From Lentisphaerota bacterium (GTDB taxonomy: Bacteria > Verrucomicrobiota > Lentisphaeria > Victivallales > Victivallaceae): a stretch of DNA of 34,795 nt. Under the pieces are notes generated by a model. The model searched no databases and was not told the origin of the DNA. It saw only the letters and a list, made by a program, of their open reading frames with translations. Shown here in pieces: positions 15,360 to 23,727 of this stretch. The stretch lies in contig SUWL01000026.1 in NCBI GenBank assembly GCA_015061495.1, positions 1 through 34,795 of the forward strand. Reading direction: 5' to 3'. Within the stretch, counting starts at the first letter, position 1; each line of letters begins with the position of its first letter. The translations under genes and the position numbers were made by a program.

Positions 15360-15803
15360 TTAAATGGAGAAACTGTCTCCCTCAAATGAATAGTCGGTCA
15401 TCACGGTCAAATTGTAACACTCCTGTTCCAGAGCACTGGTGTCTGCCAATGCCAGCATATCAGTGCTTTTGATGATCGATGTTTCCGCTTTTGCCGTCCC
15501 CGGGATCATTACTTGGGGCAAGGTATTTTTTTTCGGCAGTTCCGGAACTGCTGCTTTGGCGATTTGCCGCGGTTGGATCGCGGTCTGCGTTACGGCGGGT
15601 TGAACCACTGTTGCCGGCAGACACATGATCCCCACTGCCGCCGCTGCTCCGACTGCTGTCGCAGAAATAATCATTTTGAGCGTCAGCCTTTTGCGGCGGA
15701 CGGAACGCGCTCTGAACGCCGCATGACCGAGGATCATCGCATCCAATTCTGCGGGGATCTCCTGATGTGACGCGGTGGATTCAATACGTAAAAACTTTTT
15801 CAT
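15360..15803 (-). CDS. One-span membrane protein coupled to an ECF sigma factor (anti-sigma candidate)
   Basis: The protein has 147 residues from ATG 15803, which has a full AGGAGGT site within the end of the sigma gene; its ATG overlaps the sigma stop in an ATGA arrangement. Residues 1-40 are cytoplasmic and basic (RSVRRKRLTLK), about 41-60 form a membrane span (MIISATAVGAAAAVGIMCL), and the rest would be outside the membrane and Pro/Thr-rich. The arrangement is that of an anti-sigma factor, but no zinc-binding ZAS motif (H-x3-C-x2-C) is seen and the cytoplasmic part is short. It may be a reduced or unrelated partner. Translational coupling suggests fixed stoichiometry with the sigma factor. 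Confidence 0.7.
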   Translation of the reverse strand: MKKFLRIESTASHQEIPAELDAMILGHAAFRARSVRRKRLTLKMIISATAVGAAAAVGIMCLPATVVQPAVTQTAIQPRQIAKAAVPELPKKNTLPQVMIPGTAKAETSIIKSTDMLALADTSALEQECYNLTVMTDYSFEGDSFSI

Positions 15804-16393
15804 TGCAATAGACCTCCTGAATCTATATTCCGCAAAAAAGCCCTTAAATTCTTTAGTGCATAACGCATTCTGCTTAAAACAGTTCCCAATGAACACCGTT
15901 GGATTTCAGCGATTTCCTTAAACGATAACTCCGCTTCTTCCCGCAGCAGAAACACCTCTTTTTGTTCCGGCGGCAATGCAGCCAATGCCCGATCGATTGC
16001 CGAACGGATATCTCCGCTGCCGATATCCCGATCCGGGGAAATTTCAGTGCTGCCGACCAGTTCGGCACCTTTTTCACCGTCAATCGTCACGAATCTCTCC
16101 GGGTGCAGACGTCTGATCCGGTCGATGAATATATTTCTGGCTATCCGGAACAGCCATGCACTGAATTTGCCGTTATCCTGATATCCCGGCAGCTTGTCGA
16201 TCACCCGCAGCCAGGTTTCGGCAAAAACCTCGTCAACTTCTGCGCAATGACGGTCGGCAAGGTTGTTCAAGTAAGCATAAAGCATTTGGCGGTAGCGGTA
16301 ATAGAGCGTTTCAAAGGCTTTTTCATCACCTTTGATATACGCATGTATAAGCGCTGCATCTGTTGCCGCATCGTATGCTTTGATCCCGAACAT
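15800..16393 (-). CDS. ECF-type sigma-70 factor
   Basis: The protein has 197 residues. Region 2 (about 20-95) shows GDEKAFETLYYRYRQMLYAYL, the DEVFAETWLRV segment and FSAWLFRIARNIFIDRIRR. Region 4 (about 130-185) has LAALPPEQKEVFLLREEAELSFKEIAEI and GTVLSRMRYALKNLR. It would direct RNA polymerase to a small set of promoters, probably in response to envelope state, given the membrane protein and lipoprotein that follow. It is the first gene of that three-gene unit, overlaps the next gene by four bases, and may regulate its own promoter. No strong ribosome site is present before ATG 16393. Confidence 0.92.
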   Translation of the reverse strand: MFGIKAYDAATDAALIHAYIKGDEKAFETLYYRYRQMLYAYLNNLADRHCAEVDEVFAETWLRVIDKLPGYQDNGKFSAWLFRIARNIFIDRIRRLHPERFVTIDGEKGAELVGSTEISPDRDIGSGDIRSAIDRALAALPPEQKEVFLLREEAELSFKEIAEIQRCSLGTVLSRMRYALKNLRAFLRNIDSGGLLQ

Positions 16394-16490
16394 ATTCGTG
16401 TCACTGTACTTTCTTGTCGACCTTATAACGTAAAAAAACGCGAATTTATTTTATTTGTGCGGTGAAGATTTTTAAGAATCCTGCAAAATT

Positions 16491-16874
16491 CTATCCGTCA
16501 GCCCACTTTTTTGCCAGAAATTCCCAAAATTCCCGGTCGTTTTCCAGCAATCCCGGCGGGGGAACGGTGGTCAGCGGCACCCACTCGAACTGCTGATTTT
16601 CCCGCGGTACCGGCTGCGCAACATCTGCTGCAGTGGAACAATGGATGAAATGCAATCGTATTTTGCCGGTATCTTTCAGGTAAAGTTCTTCACCGGGGAT
16701 CACCGGCAGGGCGAGTTCTTCCAGCAATTCTCTTTTGGCGGCATCGGCAACTGATTCGCCGGGTTCCAGTTTGCCGCCGGGAAATTCCCATCCCGCCGGC
16801 GGTTTGTCTGCCGGACGGCTGGCAAGCAAAAGTTTGCCGTCTGAATATATCACTGCCGCTGCAACTTCGATCAT
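16491..16874 (-). CDS. Nudix (MutT-like) NTP pyrophosphohydrolase
   Basis: The protein has 127 residues, close to the usual size of MutT. The Nudix box runs from about residue 34 (GKLEPGE...REL.EEL) with the metal-binding glutamates in place, after the typical AGWEFPGG. MutT-type enzymes hydrolyse 8-oxo-dGTP and protect against mutation, but Nudix specificity cannot be read from the box alone. The start codon overlaps the stop of the site-2 protease gene (ATGA), and it is the last gene of the operon that starts with proB. Confidence 0.9.
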   Translation of the reverse strand: MIEVAAAVIYSDGKLLLASRPADKPPAGWEFPGGKLEPGESVADAAKRELLEELALPVIPGEELYLKDTGKIRLHFIHCSTAADVAQPVPRENQQFEWVPLTTVPPPGLLENDREFWEFLAKKWADG

Positions 16875-17494
16875 GTTGTCACCCGCATCAGCAAGGTCAA
16901 TAATAAACCCACCAGATTTTGGGCAAAAATCAGTATTCTGTCCATGAAAAAGAAGATGACCATCATCAGAATGAAGCAGATCACATTGGCGGTTTCCCGG
17001 GCCTTTTGCGACTTCAAATGCACATATTGAAGCAGGGCGTTGAAGCCGTCCAGTCCGGGGATCGGCAGGATATTTATCAGAAACAGCACCACATTGAGAA
17101 CTGCTCCGTAAAGCAGCATTTCAGCGGCAAAGATATTTCCCGGTGCCAGATGCAGCGTCAGACAGCACCCGAATGTAAAGAGTACAATAAGACACAAGTT
17201 GGCAAAAACTCCGGCATAGATCACCAGCAATCGGCTTTTGCGGGTCGGCAGATTCGCCGGATTTACCGGGATCTGCCCCCAGGCAATGCCGATCAGCAGC
17301 AGCATTATCAGCGAGATGAACCCCATCTGTTTGAATGGATTTAAGGTGAGGTGCCCATGCTCTGCCGCCGTGGGATCTCCCTGTTTCAACGCAACGAGGG
17401 CGTGCATATACTCGTGGATGCTGATGGAAAAAACCACCATCAGAGCGATGGTGCAGAAACTTCTCCAATCTTCAAAAAGCAGTTTGACAAACAT
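16871..17494 (-). CDS. Site-2 protease family (M50) membrane metalloprotease
   Basis: The protein has 207 residues from ATG 17494, with AAGGATGG upstream; an in-frame extension to 17572 overlaps queA and lacks a signal. The zinc motif is HEYMH (27-31) in a membrane helix, and the second motif NILPIPGLDG (141-150) supplies the third ligand, Asp149. There are four or five hydrophobic segments. It resembles the short FwdE/SpoIVFB-like soluble-loop-poor S2P group without a PDZ domain. It would cut substrates within the membrane; the substrate is unknown. It sits 13 bases after queA and overlaps the Nudix gene by four bases. Confidence 0.88.
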   Translation of the reverse strand: MFVKLLFEDWRSFCTIALMVVFSISIHEYMHALVALKQGDPTAAEHGHLTLNPFKQMGFISLIMLLLIGIAWGQIPVNPANLPTRKSRLLVIYAGVFANLCLIVLFTFGCCLTLHLAPGNIFAAEMLLYGAVLNVVLFLINILPIPGLDGFNALLQYVHLKSQKARETANVICFILMMVIFFFMDRILIFAQNLVGLLLTLLMRVTT

Positions 17495-17507
17495 CCGAAT
17501 CCATCCT

Positions 17508-18566
17508 TTACTTGAGCAGCATGCAGTCGCCGTAACTGTAGAAGCGCATATTTTCGGCTTTAGCTTTTTCATAAGCTGCCAGCACCTTTTCCCGGTCTGC
17601 GAAACAGCTTACCAGCATCAGAAGCGTGCTGCATGGGAGATGAAAATTGGTCAGCAGCATATCTTCTCCTTTGGGCTGGCGCGGCGGATAGAGGAAAATA
17701 TTGGTTCTGCCGCTTTTCGCAGAAACGATGCCGTTTTCATCACAGCAGCTTTCCAGTACCCGGACGGTAGTTGTGCCGATGGCGAGGACTTTGCCGCCGT
17801 TTTGCCGGGTACGGTTGATCAATTCGGCGGTGCTTTCCGGCATGACGAATTCTTCATAGTGCATTTCATGAGTTTCGGCATAGTCGCTGGAAACCGGTTT
17901 GAATGTTCCGGCACCGACATGCAAGGTCACTTCGGCGGTATTCACCCCTTTTTGGCGGGCGGCTTCGAGGATCTCCCGGGTGAAATGCAGTCCGGCTGTC
18001 GGAGCTGCCACTGCGCCTTTAACGGCAGCATAAACGGTCTGATAGCGTTCGGCATCGGCTTCTTCGGCATCGCGGTGGAGATAGGGGGGCAGGGGGATCC
18101 TGCCGTATTTTTCTTCCAATCCGGCGATATCCGGCGTGGAAAAACGGATGCGGAAAGTATCATCTGCATTGCGGCCGATCACAGTGAAGTATTCATCTCC
18201 GATCACTCCGGCGGCATCAGTCAGCACCGCCCGGGTACCATCTTTGGCCCGTTTGCCGGGTTTGAGCATGCAGTTCCACATATCGCTGCTTCCGGAAACC
18301 GGTTCCAGCAGGAGGATCTCAAACAAGGCGCCGTCCGGACGACCCTCTTTCCTGGCGAACATTCTGCCGCGCAGCACTTTGGTATTGTTGCAGATCAGCG
18401 CATCTCCGGGGGCGAGATAGTTGAGAATATCGGTGAATGGATGGATTTCGCACTCTCCGGTCCGGCGGTCAAGCACCATCATCCTGGAACCGTCTCGGGT
18501 GGCGGCAGGATAGCGGGCAATGAATTTCTCCGGCAGGTCGTAGTCAAAAAGTTTGGTTTCAAGCAT
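17508..18566 (-). CDS. queA: S-adenosylmethionine:tRNA ribosyltransferase-isomerase QueA
   Basis: The protein has 352 residues, full length for QueA. Recognisable segments are the N-terminal FDYDLPEKFIARYPAATRDGSRMMVL, LICNNTKVLRGR, PTAGLHFT and the THEMHYEEF region, and NFHLPCSTLLMLVSCF near the C-terminus. The enzyme transfers and isomerises the ribosyl part of SAM to preQ1 at the wobble base of tRNA, making epoxyqueuosine. No other queuosine genes are in the window. It lies three bases after the rhomboid gene in the proB-miaB operon, alongside the second tRNA modification gene, miaB. Confidence 0.96.
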   Translation of the reverse strand: MLETKLFDYDLPEKFIARYPAATRDGSRMMVLDRRTGECEIHPFTDILNYLAPGDALICNNTKVLRGRMFARKEGRPDGALFEILLLEPVSGSSDMWNCMLKPGKRAKDGTRAVLTDAAGVIGDEYFTVIGRNADDTFRIRFSTPDIAGLEEKYGRIPLPPYLHRDAEEADAERYQTVYAAVKGAVAAPTAGLHFTREILEAARQKGVNTAEVTLHVGAGTFKPVSSDYAETHEMHYEEFVMPESTAELINRTRQNGGKVLAIGTTTVRVLESCCDENGIVSAKSGRTNIFLYPPRQPKGEDMLLTNFHLPCSTLLMLVSCFADREKVLAAYEKAKAENMRFYSYGDCMLLK

Positions 18567-18569
18567 GTT

Positions 18570-19439
18570 TCATTCTTCCCCGCGCATCTGCCTGCGGGCT
18601 CTGCGCAAGCGTGAAAGTTCATATTCAGACAGTGAATTGATCCCGGACGTGGACAGTTTATCCAACAGGGCATCGAGTTCTCTCTGGGTGACTTTGCCGC
18701 CGTCATCGGTGCGGTGGTCCGTTTTCGGGGGTTCCGGCGGGGGCGGTGTCTGACTGCCGGAGGTTTGCCGGGGCTTGTTGAAAAACGACCGCAGCGGATC
18801 CCATGGCAGACGTCTGCCGAAGTAACAGCGCATGACCAGATATCCGGCAAGAAATCCGCCCAGATGCGCCAGATGCGCGACATTACTGTTTCGGCCGGTC
18901 AATTCAAAGAGGATCTCCATAGCGGTGTAAACGATGACCAGCGTGGTGGTTTTGATCGGAGTGAAAGGCAGAAAAATGATCATGAACCGGCGATTGGGTT
19001 CCACCGTCGCACCGGCAGTCATAAATGCGCACACTGCTCCGGAAGCTCCGACCAGCTGCACCGGGAAAAATGATGCCATATTGCAGCAGTAAAAAAGCAC
19101 GTTCCCGCAGATCGAACCGGCGAGATAGAGGATCAGCATTTTGCTACCGGACAGCCGGGGGGCGACCAGCGAACCGAATATGTACAGTCCCCACATGTTG
19201 AAAAAGATATGTCCGAATCCGGAATGGAGAAATCCGGCGGTGACAAACTGCCAGATATATTCAGCGTGAAATCCTCTGGAACCGATGTTCAATGCCAGAT
19301 TATCGTAAAGTACCGTTCCGGGGCGGGCGATGAAAAAGGCGATCACATTGATGATGATCAGCGTGATGAGCATTTTTCTGCCGCTTTCCGGTTCCGGATT
19401 TTCGCGGTTATACATATAATTACGGTCATACAAGCCCAT
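18570..19439 (-). CDS. Rhomboid family intramembrane serine protease
   Basis: The protein has 289 residues with about six membrane helices. The catalytic Ser is in GASGAV (Ser133) and the His in HLGGFLAGY (His192). The FLHSGFGHIFFNMWGLYIFG stretch (70-89) supplies the conserved HxxxN region. A cytoplasmic C-terminal tail of about 85 residues is proline-rich, then charged and helical (about 245-289), which is longer than in GlpG-like enzymes. The start at 19439 has GAGGTGG upstream. It lies 18 bases after miaB. The substrate is unknown; the operon places two unrelated intramembrane proteases (this and the S2P) together. Confidence 0.93.
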   Translation of the reverse strand: MGLYDRNYMYNRENPEPESGRKMLITLIIINVIAFFIARPGTVLYDNLALNIGSRGFHAEYIWQFVTAGFLHSGFGHIFFNMWGLYIFGSLVAPRLSGSKMLILYLAGSICGNVLFYCCNMASFFPVQLVGASGAVCAFMTAGATVEPNRRFMIIFLPFTPIKTTTLVIVYTAMEILFELTGRNSNVAHLAHLGGFLAGYLVMRCYFGRRLPWDPLRSFFNKPRQTSGSQTPPPPEPPKTDHRTDDGGKVTQRELDALLDKLSTSGINSLSEYELSRLRRARRQMRGEE

Positions 19440-19457
19440 ATATCCACCTCAATAATG

Positions 19458-20783
19458 TTAGATTAATTCACCAAAGAGCGACACATTGCCGCTGCGGGTT
19501 ATTTTCACCTGCCGCAGATATCCCGGGCGGACGTTGGCATCGGGGTCAAAGTGAACGACGAAATTGGTTCCGGTCCGTCCGGTCCAGCGGGCGGGATTGC
19601 GGGCGCTTACACCTTCACAGAGGATTTCCTGCGTGGAGCCGGTCAGCGAAGCAAGTTTTGCACCGATGCGCAGCTGCAGATCATCCAGCAGGATATTGTT
19701 GCGGCGCAGTTTTTCCTCTTCGCTGACGGTATCTGCCAGTGTGGCGGATTTTGCCCCGGGGCGCGGCGAATATTTGAATATATATGCCTGCTCAAAGCCG
19801 ACCTCATTCATCAGTTCTCTGGTGAGGTTGAAGTCCTCTTCAGTTTCGCCGGGAAATCCGACGATCACATCAGTGGAAAAGGTCAGATCCGGCATGGCAC
19901 TGCGCAGTTGGGCGACCTTATCCCGGTAACTTTGAGCGGTGTACTGCCGGTTCATTGCGGCAAGGATGCGGTCAGAACCCGACTGCAGCGGCAAATGGAT
20001 GTTGCGGCAAACTTTTGAGCAGTTTGCCAATGCCGAAATCAATCGGGTGTTGAAGTAACTGACATACGGCGAAGTATAACGGATGCGTGCCAGACCCGGG
20101 ATCTCATTGAGTTCTTCGAGCAATTCGGCAAAAGGCGAATGATCTTCGGCAGGCGGGCGGATGTCACCATTCAAGCCGTAAGCTGCGACATTCTGACCGA
20201 GCAGCAGGATCTCCCGGACACCGGAATCGACCAGCGAGCGGGCTTCATCAAGGATGGATTCTTTGCTTCTGGAAACCTCTCTGCCCCGGACATAGGGAAC
20301 GATGCAGTAACTGCAGAAACGGTTGCATCCCCGGGTGATGGCGATTTGTGCGCTTTGGGAGTTGACCGAATGGGCTCCCAGCATATCGATCTCTTCCGGA
20401 GCGACATCGGTATTGGCGATTTTTTTGCGTTCAGCGGCGATTTTTTCGGCAGTTTCCAGCGCTTTATGGATCTGCCCGGTACCCAGAACGAAATCCAGAT
20501 GGGGCAATTCCGCGAGCAGCTGATCGCCCAGCCGTTGTGCCATGCAGCCCATTACGCCGATGATCAGATCGGGGTTGCGGAGTTTGAGTTTCCGCATGAA
20601 TCCGATTTTTCCTTTGGCTTTTCTTTCGGCGGCATCCCGTACACTGCAGGTGTTGAAAAGCAGCACATCGGCATCATTTTCATGGTCGCACAGCGTGTGA
20701 CCGGCCTGTACGAAAAGTGCGCCGACTGCTTCGGAATCTCTTTCATTCATCTGGCAGCCGTAGGTTTTGATAAAAACTTTCAT
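19458..20783 (-). CDS. miaB: tRNA-2-methylthio-N6-dimethylallyladenosine synthase MiaB
   Basis: The protein has 441 residues, of normal length. The N-terminal domain has Cys10, Cys46 and Cys80 (KTYGCQMN, FNTCSVRD, GCMAQ) for the auxiliary 4Fe-4S cluster. The radical SAM motif CNRFCSYC (153-160) is intact, followed by the C-terminal TRAM domain. The choice of MiaB over RimO or MtaB rests on YGCQMNERDSE and the overall spacing. It methylthiolates i6A37 in tRNAs that read UNN codons. The first four bases overlap the end of proB. Confidence 0.95.
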   Translation of the reverse strand: MKVFIKTYGCQMNERDSEAVGALFVQAGHTLCDHENDADVLLFNTCSVRDAAERKAKGKIGFMRKLKLRNPDLIIGVMGCMAQRLGDQLLAELPHLDFVLGTGQIHKALETAEKIAAERKKIANTDVAPEEIDMLGAHSVNSQSAQIAITRGCNRFCSYCIVPYVRGREVSRSKESILDEARSLVDSGVREILLLGQNVAAYGLNGDIRPPAEDHSPFAELLEELNEIPGLARIRYTSPYVSYFNTRLISALANCSKVCRNIHLPLQSGSDRILAAMNRQYTAQSYRDKVAQLRSAMPDLTFSTDVIVGFPGETEEDFNLTRELMNEVGFEQAYIFKYSPRPGAKSATLADTVSEEEKLRRNNILLDDLQLRIGAKLASLTGSTQEILCEGVSARNPARWTGRTGTNFVVHFDPDANVRPGYLRQVKITRSGNVSLFGELI

Positions 20784-21907
20784 GATTCAATAAGTACCAG
20801 GTTATCGCGGTGGATGGCTTCAGTTTCGGCTTCTCTTCCCATGAAGGAGATCACTTCATCGGTGTGTTTGCCGCACAGGGTGAGACAATCTTTGGCATCG
20901 AAATTGATCAATCCTCTGCCGATTGCGTGCAAAGCGGTGGAGAGTATTTCCACGGTATCGCCCCGTTTGAAATCTCCCTTTACGGCGATCATTCCGGAAG
21001 GCAGCAGACTTTTTCCCCCTTCGGTAAGGGCTTTAACGGCACCGTCATCGACGATCACTGCGCCGGAAACTTTGCTGAAAAATCCCAGCCAGCGTTTGCG
21101 GCCGGATATCCGGTGCGCAGCGGGGAGGAAGAGTGTTCCGGTATCTTCGCCGCGGAGGATCTTTTCAAAAATATCCTCATCCCTGCCATCGGCTATCCAG
21201 AGGTATGCCCCGGCGGCGGTGGCAAGTCCGGCGGCACGCAGTTTGGAATCCATTCCGCCGATGGAGAGGTTGCTGTCGTCAGTACCTCCGGCGAGGGCGC
21301 GGATCTTGTCGGTGATTTTTTCCACGATGGAGAATCTGCCGGCAAGTTTGCCCGCTTCATCCCGGTCGCGCAGACCGTCCACGGTGGTCAGCAAAATGGT
21401 CAGATCTGCACCGGAAACCGAGGTGAGCATCCCGGCAAGGGTATCGTTGTCGCCGAACTTCAATTCATTTACGGAAACGGAGTCATTTTCATTGGCGATA
21501 GGCAGAATGCCGTCATCCCAGAGGGCATTGATGCAGTTGTTGACATTCAAATAGCGGTTGCGGCTGCGCAGATCGGCGGCGGTAAGCAGGAGTTGCGCGA
21601 CGTTGAAATTGTGTTTGGCGGCCTCTTCGGAGTAAATGGACATCAATCTGGTCTGTCCCAGAGCGGCGAGGGCCTGTTTTTTGGCGAGTTCGGCGGGGCG
21701 GCGGGTCACATTGGCGATCTCCATGCCCATTCCTACTGCGCCGGATGAAACCAGCAATACCTGATGTCCGGCACTGCGCAGTTTGGCAATACCGGAAACC
21801 AGCCGGGCGATGGAATTGCGGTCAATAAGCAGTCTGGTACCTGCTTTGACGATGATTTTTTTCGCTCCGTTGATCGCAGCGGAACGGATCTGACAAACTT
21901 CGGACAT
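20780..21907 (-). CDS. proB: Glutamate 5-kinase ProB
   Basis: The protein has 375 residues. The amino-acid kinase domain (about 15-260) shows IIVKAGTRLLID, HQVLLVSSGAVGMGM, QALAALGQTRLM and NENDSVSV, and a PUA domain (about 280-370) follows, giving the usual full-length architecture. It phosphorylates glutamate in the first step of proline synthesis and is usually inhibited by proline. It is the first gene of a six-gene minus-strand operon, although proA is not in the window, so the proline pathway is split in this genome. Confidence 0.95.
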   Translation of the reverse strand: MSEVCQIRSAAINGAKKIIVKAGTRLLIDRNSIARLVSGIAKLRSAGHQVLLVSSGAVGMGMEIANVTRRPAELAKKQALAALGQTRLMSIYSEEAAKHNFNVAQLLLTAADLRSRNRYLNVNNCINALWDDGILPIANENDSVSVNELKFGDNDTLAGMLTSVSGADLTILLTTVDGLRDRDEAGKLAGRFSIVEKITDKIRALAGGTDDSNLSIGGMDSKLRAAGLATAAGAYLWIADGRDEDIFEKILRGEDTGTLFLPAAHRISGRKRWLGFFSKVSGAVIVDDGAVKALTEGGKSLLPSGMIAVKGDFKRGDTVEILSTALHAIGRGLINFDAKDCLTLCGKHTDEVISFMGREAETEAIHRDNLVLIES

Positions 21908-22041
21908 ATTCTGAAAACAACCTTTTTTAAGTTACTTCAATAGTAAACACTGTCATTTATAATATAACTCTCCGGAGGGGGGTATTTCAAGGGAATGCGT
22001 GGTTTTATTAAAAAAAAATGCGTTTTTTTTCAAAAAATCAT

Positions 22042-22069
22042 TTGAAAATCTCGAAAAGGTCAATATAGT
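22042..22069 (+). promoter_or_regulatory. Promoter of the acidic zinc-ribbon gene
   Basis: TTGAAA (22042-22047) and TATAGT (22064-22069) are 16 bases apart. The transcript would have a leader of about 70 bases. The gap 21908-22147 otherwise shows only A/T runs. Confidence 0.55.
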
Positions 22070-22147
22070 ATTATTTTGATACAAAATTAAAAGAGGCGTA
22101 AGAGCCCGATATATGAAACTTTAACTTTTTTACTGAAAGGTTTGATT

Positions 22148-22510
22148 ATGGCTACGACGTGTCCCTACTGCAACATTGAGGTGCGTGAGAGCGCGATTGA
22201 GGCTGAGGACGGCTGCTGTCCGGAGTGCGGAGCCCAGATTTCCGGAGTGCGTTCACTTCTGGATGATCCGGATGGTGATTATCTGGATTACGATGATGAG
22301 ACCGATGATGTTTTCAGCGATCTGAATGATGATGAGGATGAAGGTCACGACTTCTCCCGCCGGGATCTGGACGATGACGATTACTTCGGAGAAGATGATT
22401 TTGAGGGCTTTGAAGATCTTGACGGTGAATTTGCCGATGAAGATTTTGATGAAGACTTCGACGAGGACTTTGACGAAGAAGAGTTTGCCGGAGATGCCGA
22501 CGAGGAGTGA
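22148..22510 (+). CDS. Small zinc-ribbon protein with a long Asp/Glu tail
   Basis: The protein has 120 residues from ATG 22148, preceded by AAAGG. A zinc-ribbon of two CxxC pairs (Cys5/Cys8 and Cys24/Cys27) is followed by about 80 residues made almost wholly of Asp, Glu, Phe and Gly. Such acidic tails can bind metals, mimic nucleic acid, or contact RNA polymerase or other basic partners, but no named family is recognised. It has its own promoter and a strong terminator behind it, so it is a single-gene unit, probably well expressed. Compositional bias means database hits to acidic proteins should be distrusted. Confidence 0.8.
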   Translation: MATTCPYCNIEVRESAIEAEDGCCPECGAQISGVRSLLDDPDGDYLDYDDETDDVFSDLNDDEDEGHDFSRRDLDDDDYFGEDDFEGFEDLDGEFADEDFDEDFDEDFDEEEFAGDADEE

Positions 22511-22527
22511 TCCGCAATAACCGTTTG

Positions 22528-22566
22528 AAACGCATCTTGGACAGTTTGGCAAGGTGCGTTTTTTTG
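22528..22566 (+). terminator. Intrinsic terminator after the zinc-ribbon gene
   Basis: AAACGCATCTT (22528-22538) pairs with AAGGTGCGTTT (22551-22561) with one G-T wobble, and is followed by a T run. Confidence 0.85.
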
Positions 22567-22584
22567 TTTTATGAGGATTGGTTT

Positions 22585-23727
22585 ATGAAAAAGTTGTTTT
22601 TGATGTTTCTGGTGTCGTTGGTATTTGTTTCGGAAGCGGCGGACAGCAGCAGCAAGGCTGCCGATGCGGACGATCCAGATACCATGTTTGAAATAGCCCG
22701 GCATTATCTTTACGGCAAAGAAGAGGAGCGTAATGCGGCAGAAGGAATGCGCTGTCTGGAACTGGCAGCCGGTAAAGATCATGCCTATGCGTTGTATGTA
22801 TTGGGGTTTCATCTGCTTTTCGGCGATCGCATCGCTGCTGACCCGGAGCGGGCAGTACGCTTGCTGACCCGGTCGGTCGAGTTGGGAAATATTCCGGCGC
22901 ATTCGCTGTTGGGCTGGACGATGCTGTATGGATTTGCGGGCCGGATCATGCCGGACCCGGTCAAAGCGGAAAAATATCTGAAAATCGCCGCAGAAGCCGG
23001 AAATGCTTTTGCCCAGGTCTGTTACGGATGGATGTTTTATGCTGGACGTGCCGTAAAACGGGATAATGCCCAAGCGGTATTCTGGTATCTTAAAGCCGCC
23101 GGGCAGGGCGATCGCAAAGCGCAGGCATCGCTTGCCGGGATGTATATGCGCGGCGAAGGTACTGCGCAGAATTTCGTATTGGCATTCCGTTGGAATAAAC
23201 TTGCCGCCGATCAGGGCGAGGTTGCCAGCCGGTATAGTGTCGGCAGCTGTTATGCCCGGGGCTTGGGAGTTGGACAGGATTTCGGACTGGCGGCGCACTA
23301 TTTCCGGCTTGCTGCTGAACAGGGGCATCCGGAAGCGCAGAGTGAGTTGGCAAGCGCGTATTTTTACGGTTTGGGAGTAAAACAGGATTATGCCGAAGCA
23401 TTCAAGTGGCATGAAAAGGCGGCTCTTCAGGGGAACAGCAGCGCACAAAAGGTGTTGTCCTCTTACTATTATCATGGTAAAGTCGTTGATCGGGATCTGT
23501 CAAAAGCGGTGTATTGGATGAAAAAATCGGCGGCTGCCGGGGATTCCCTTGCGCAGAATTCGATGGGATATTTACATGAACGGGGCGAAGGGGTAAAGTA
23601 TGATCCGGTCGAAGCTGTGAAATACTTCCGCAGTTCTGCTGCATCCGGTAATCCGGATGCCAAAAAGTCCGTTGAACTGCACAAAAACCGAGTGAAAAAT
23701 TCAAAACTCAATGCCGCAGAGCGTTGA
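22585..23727 (+). CDS. Exported Sel1-repeat protein
   Basis: The protein has 380 residues from ATG 22585 (GAGGA upstream), with a signal peptide MKKLFLMFLVSLVFVSEA. The frame is open from 22507, but the upstream part overlaps the terminator. About nine or ten Sel1 repeats (36 residues each, pattern A...YGxGVxxDxxxAxxWxxkAAxQG) fill residues 45-370, for example YFYGLGVKQDYAEAFKWHEKAALQGN. Sel1 solenoids bind proteins; secreted ones act in envelope signalling or assembly. The partner is unknown. The last 27 bases overlap the end of the RluD-like gene on the opposite strand. Confidence 0.9.
   Translation: MKKLFLMFLVSLVFVSEAADSSSKAADADDPDTMFEIARHYLYGKEEERNAAEGMRCLELAAGKDHAYALYVLGFHLLFGDRIAADPERAVRLLTRSVELGNIPAHSLLGWTMLYGFAGRIMPDPVKAEKYLKIAAEAGNAFAQVCYGWMFYAGRAVKRDNAQAVFWYLKAAGQGDRKAQASLAGMYMRGEGTAQNFVLAFRWNKLAADQGEVASRYSVGSCYARGLGVGQDFGLAAHYFRLAAEQGHPEAQSELASAYFYGLGVKQDYAEAFKWHEKAALQGNSSAQKVLSSYYYHGKVVDRDLSKAVYWMKKSAAAGDSLAQNSMGYLHERGEGVKYDPVEAVKYFRSSAASGNPDAKKSVELHKNRVKNSKLNAAER

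Noticed and set aside
17238-18614. 458-codon plus-strand frame across the S2P and queA genes
   Set aside because: Antisense to two well-supported genes, with no family motifs of its own.
20139-21554. 471-codon plus-strand frame across miaB and proB
   Set aside because: Antisense to two full-length conserved enzymes and Ser/Arg-rich without domain structure.
22507-22584. Upstream start for the Sel1 protein at 22507
   Set aside because: The extra residues overlap the preceding gene's terminator and would bury the signal peptide that starts at 22585.
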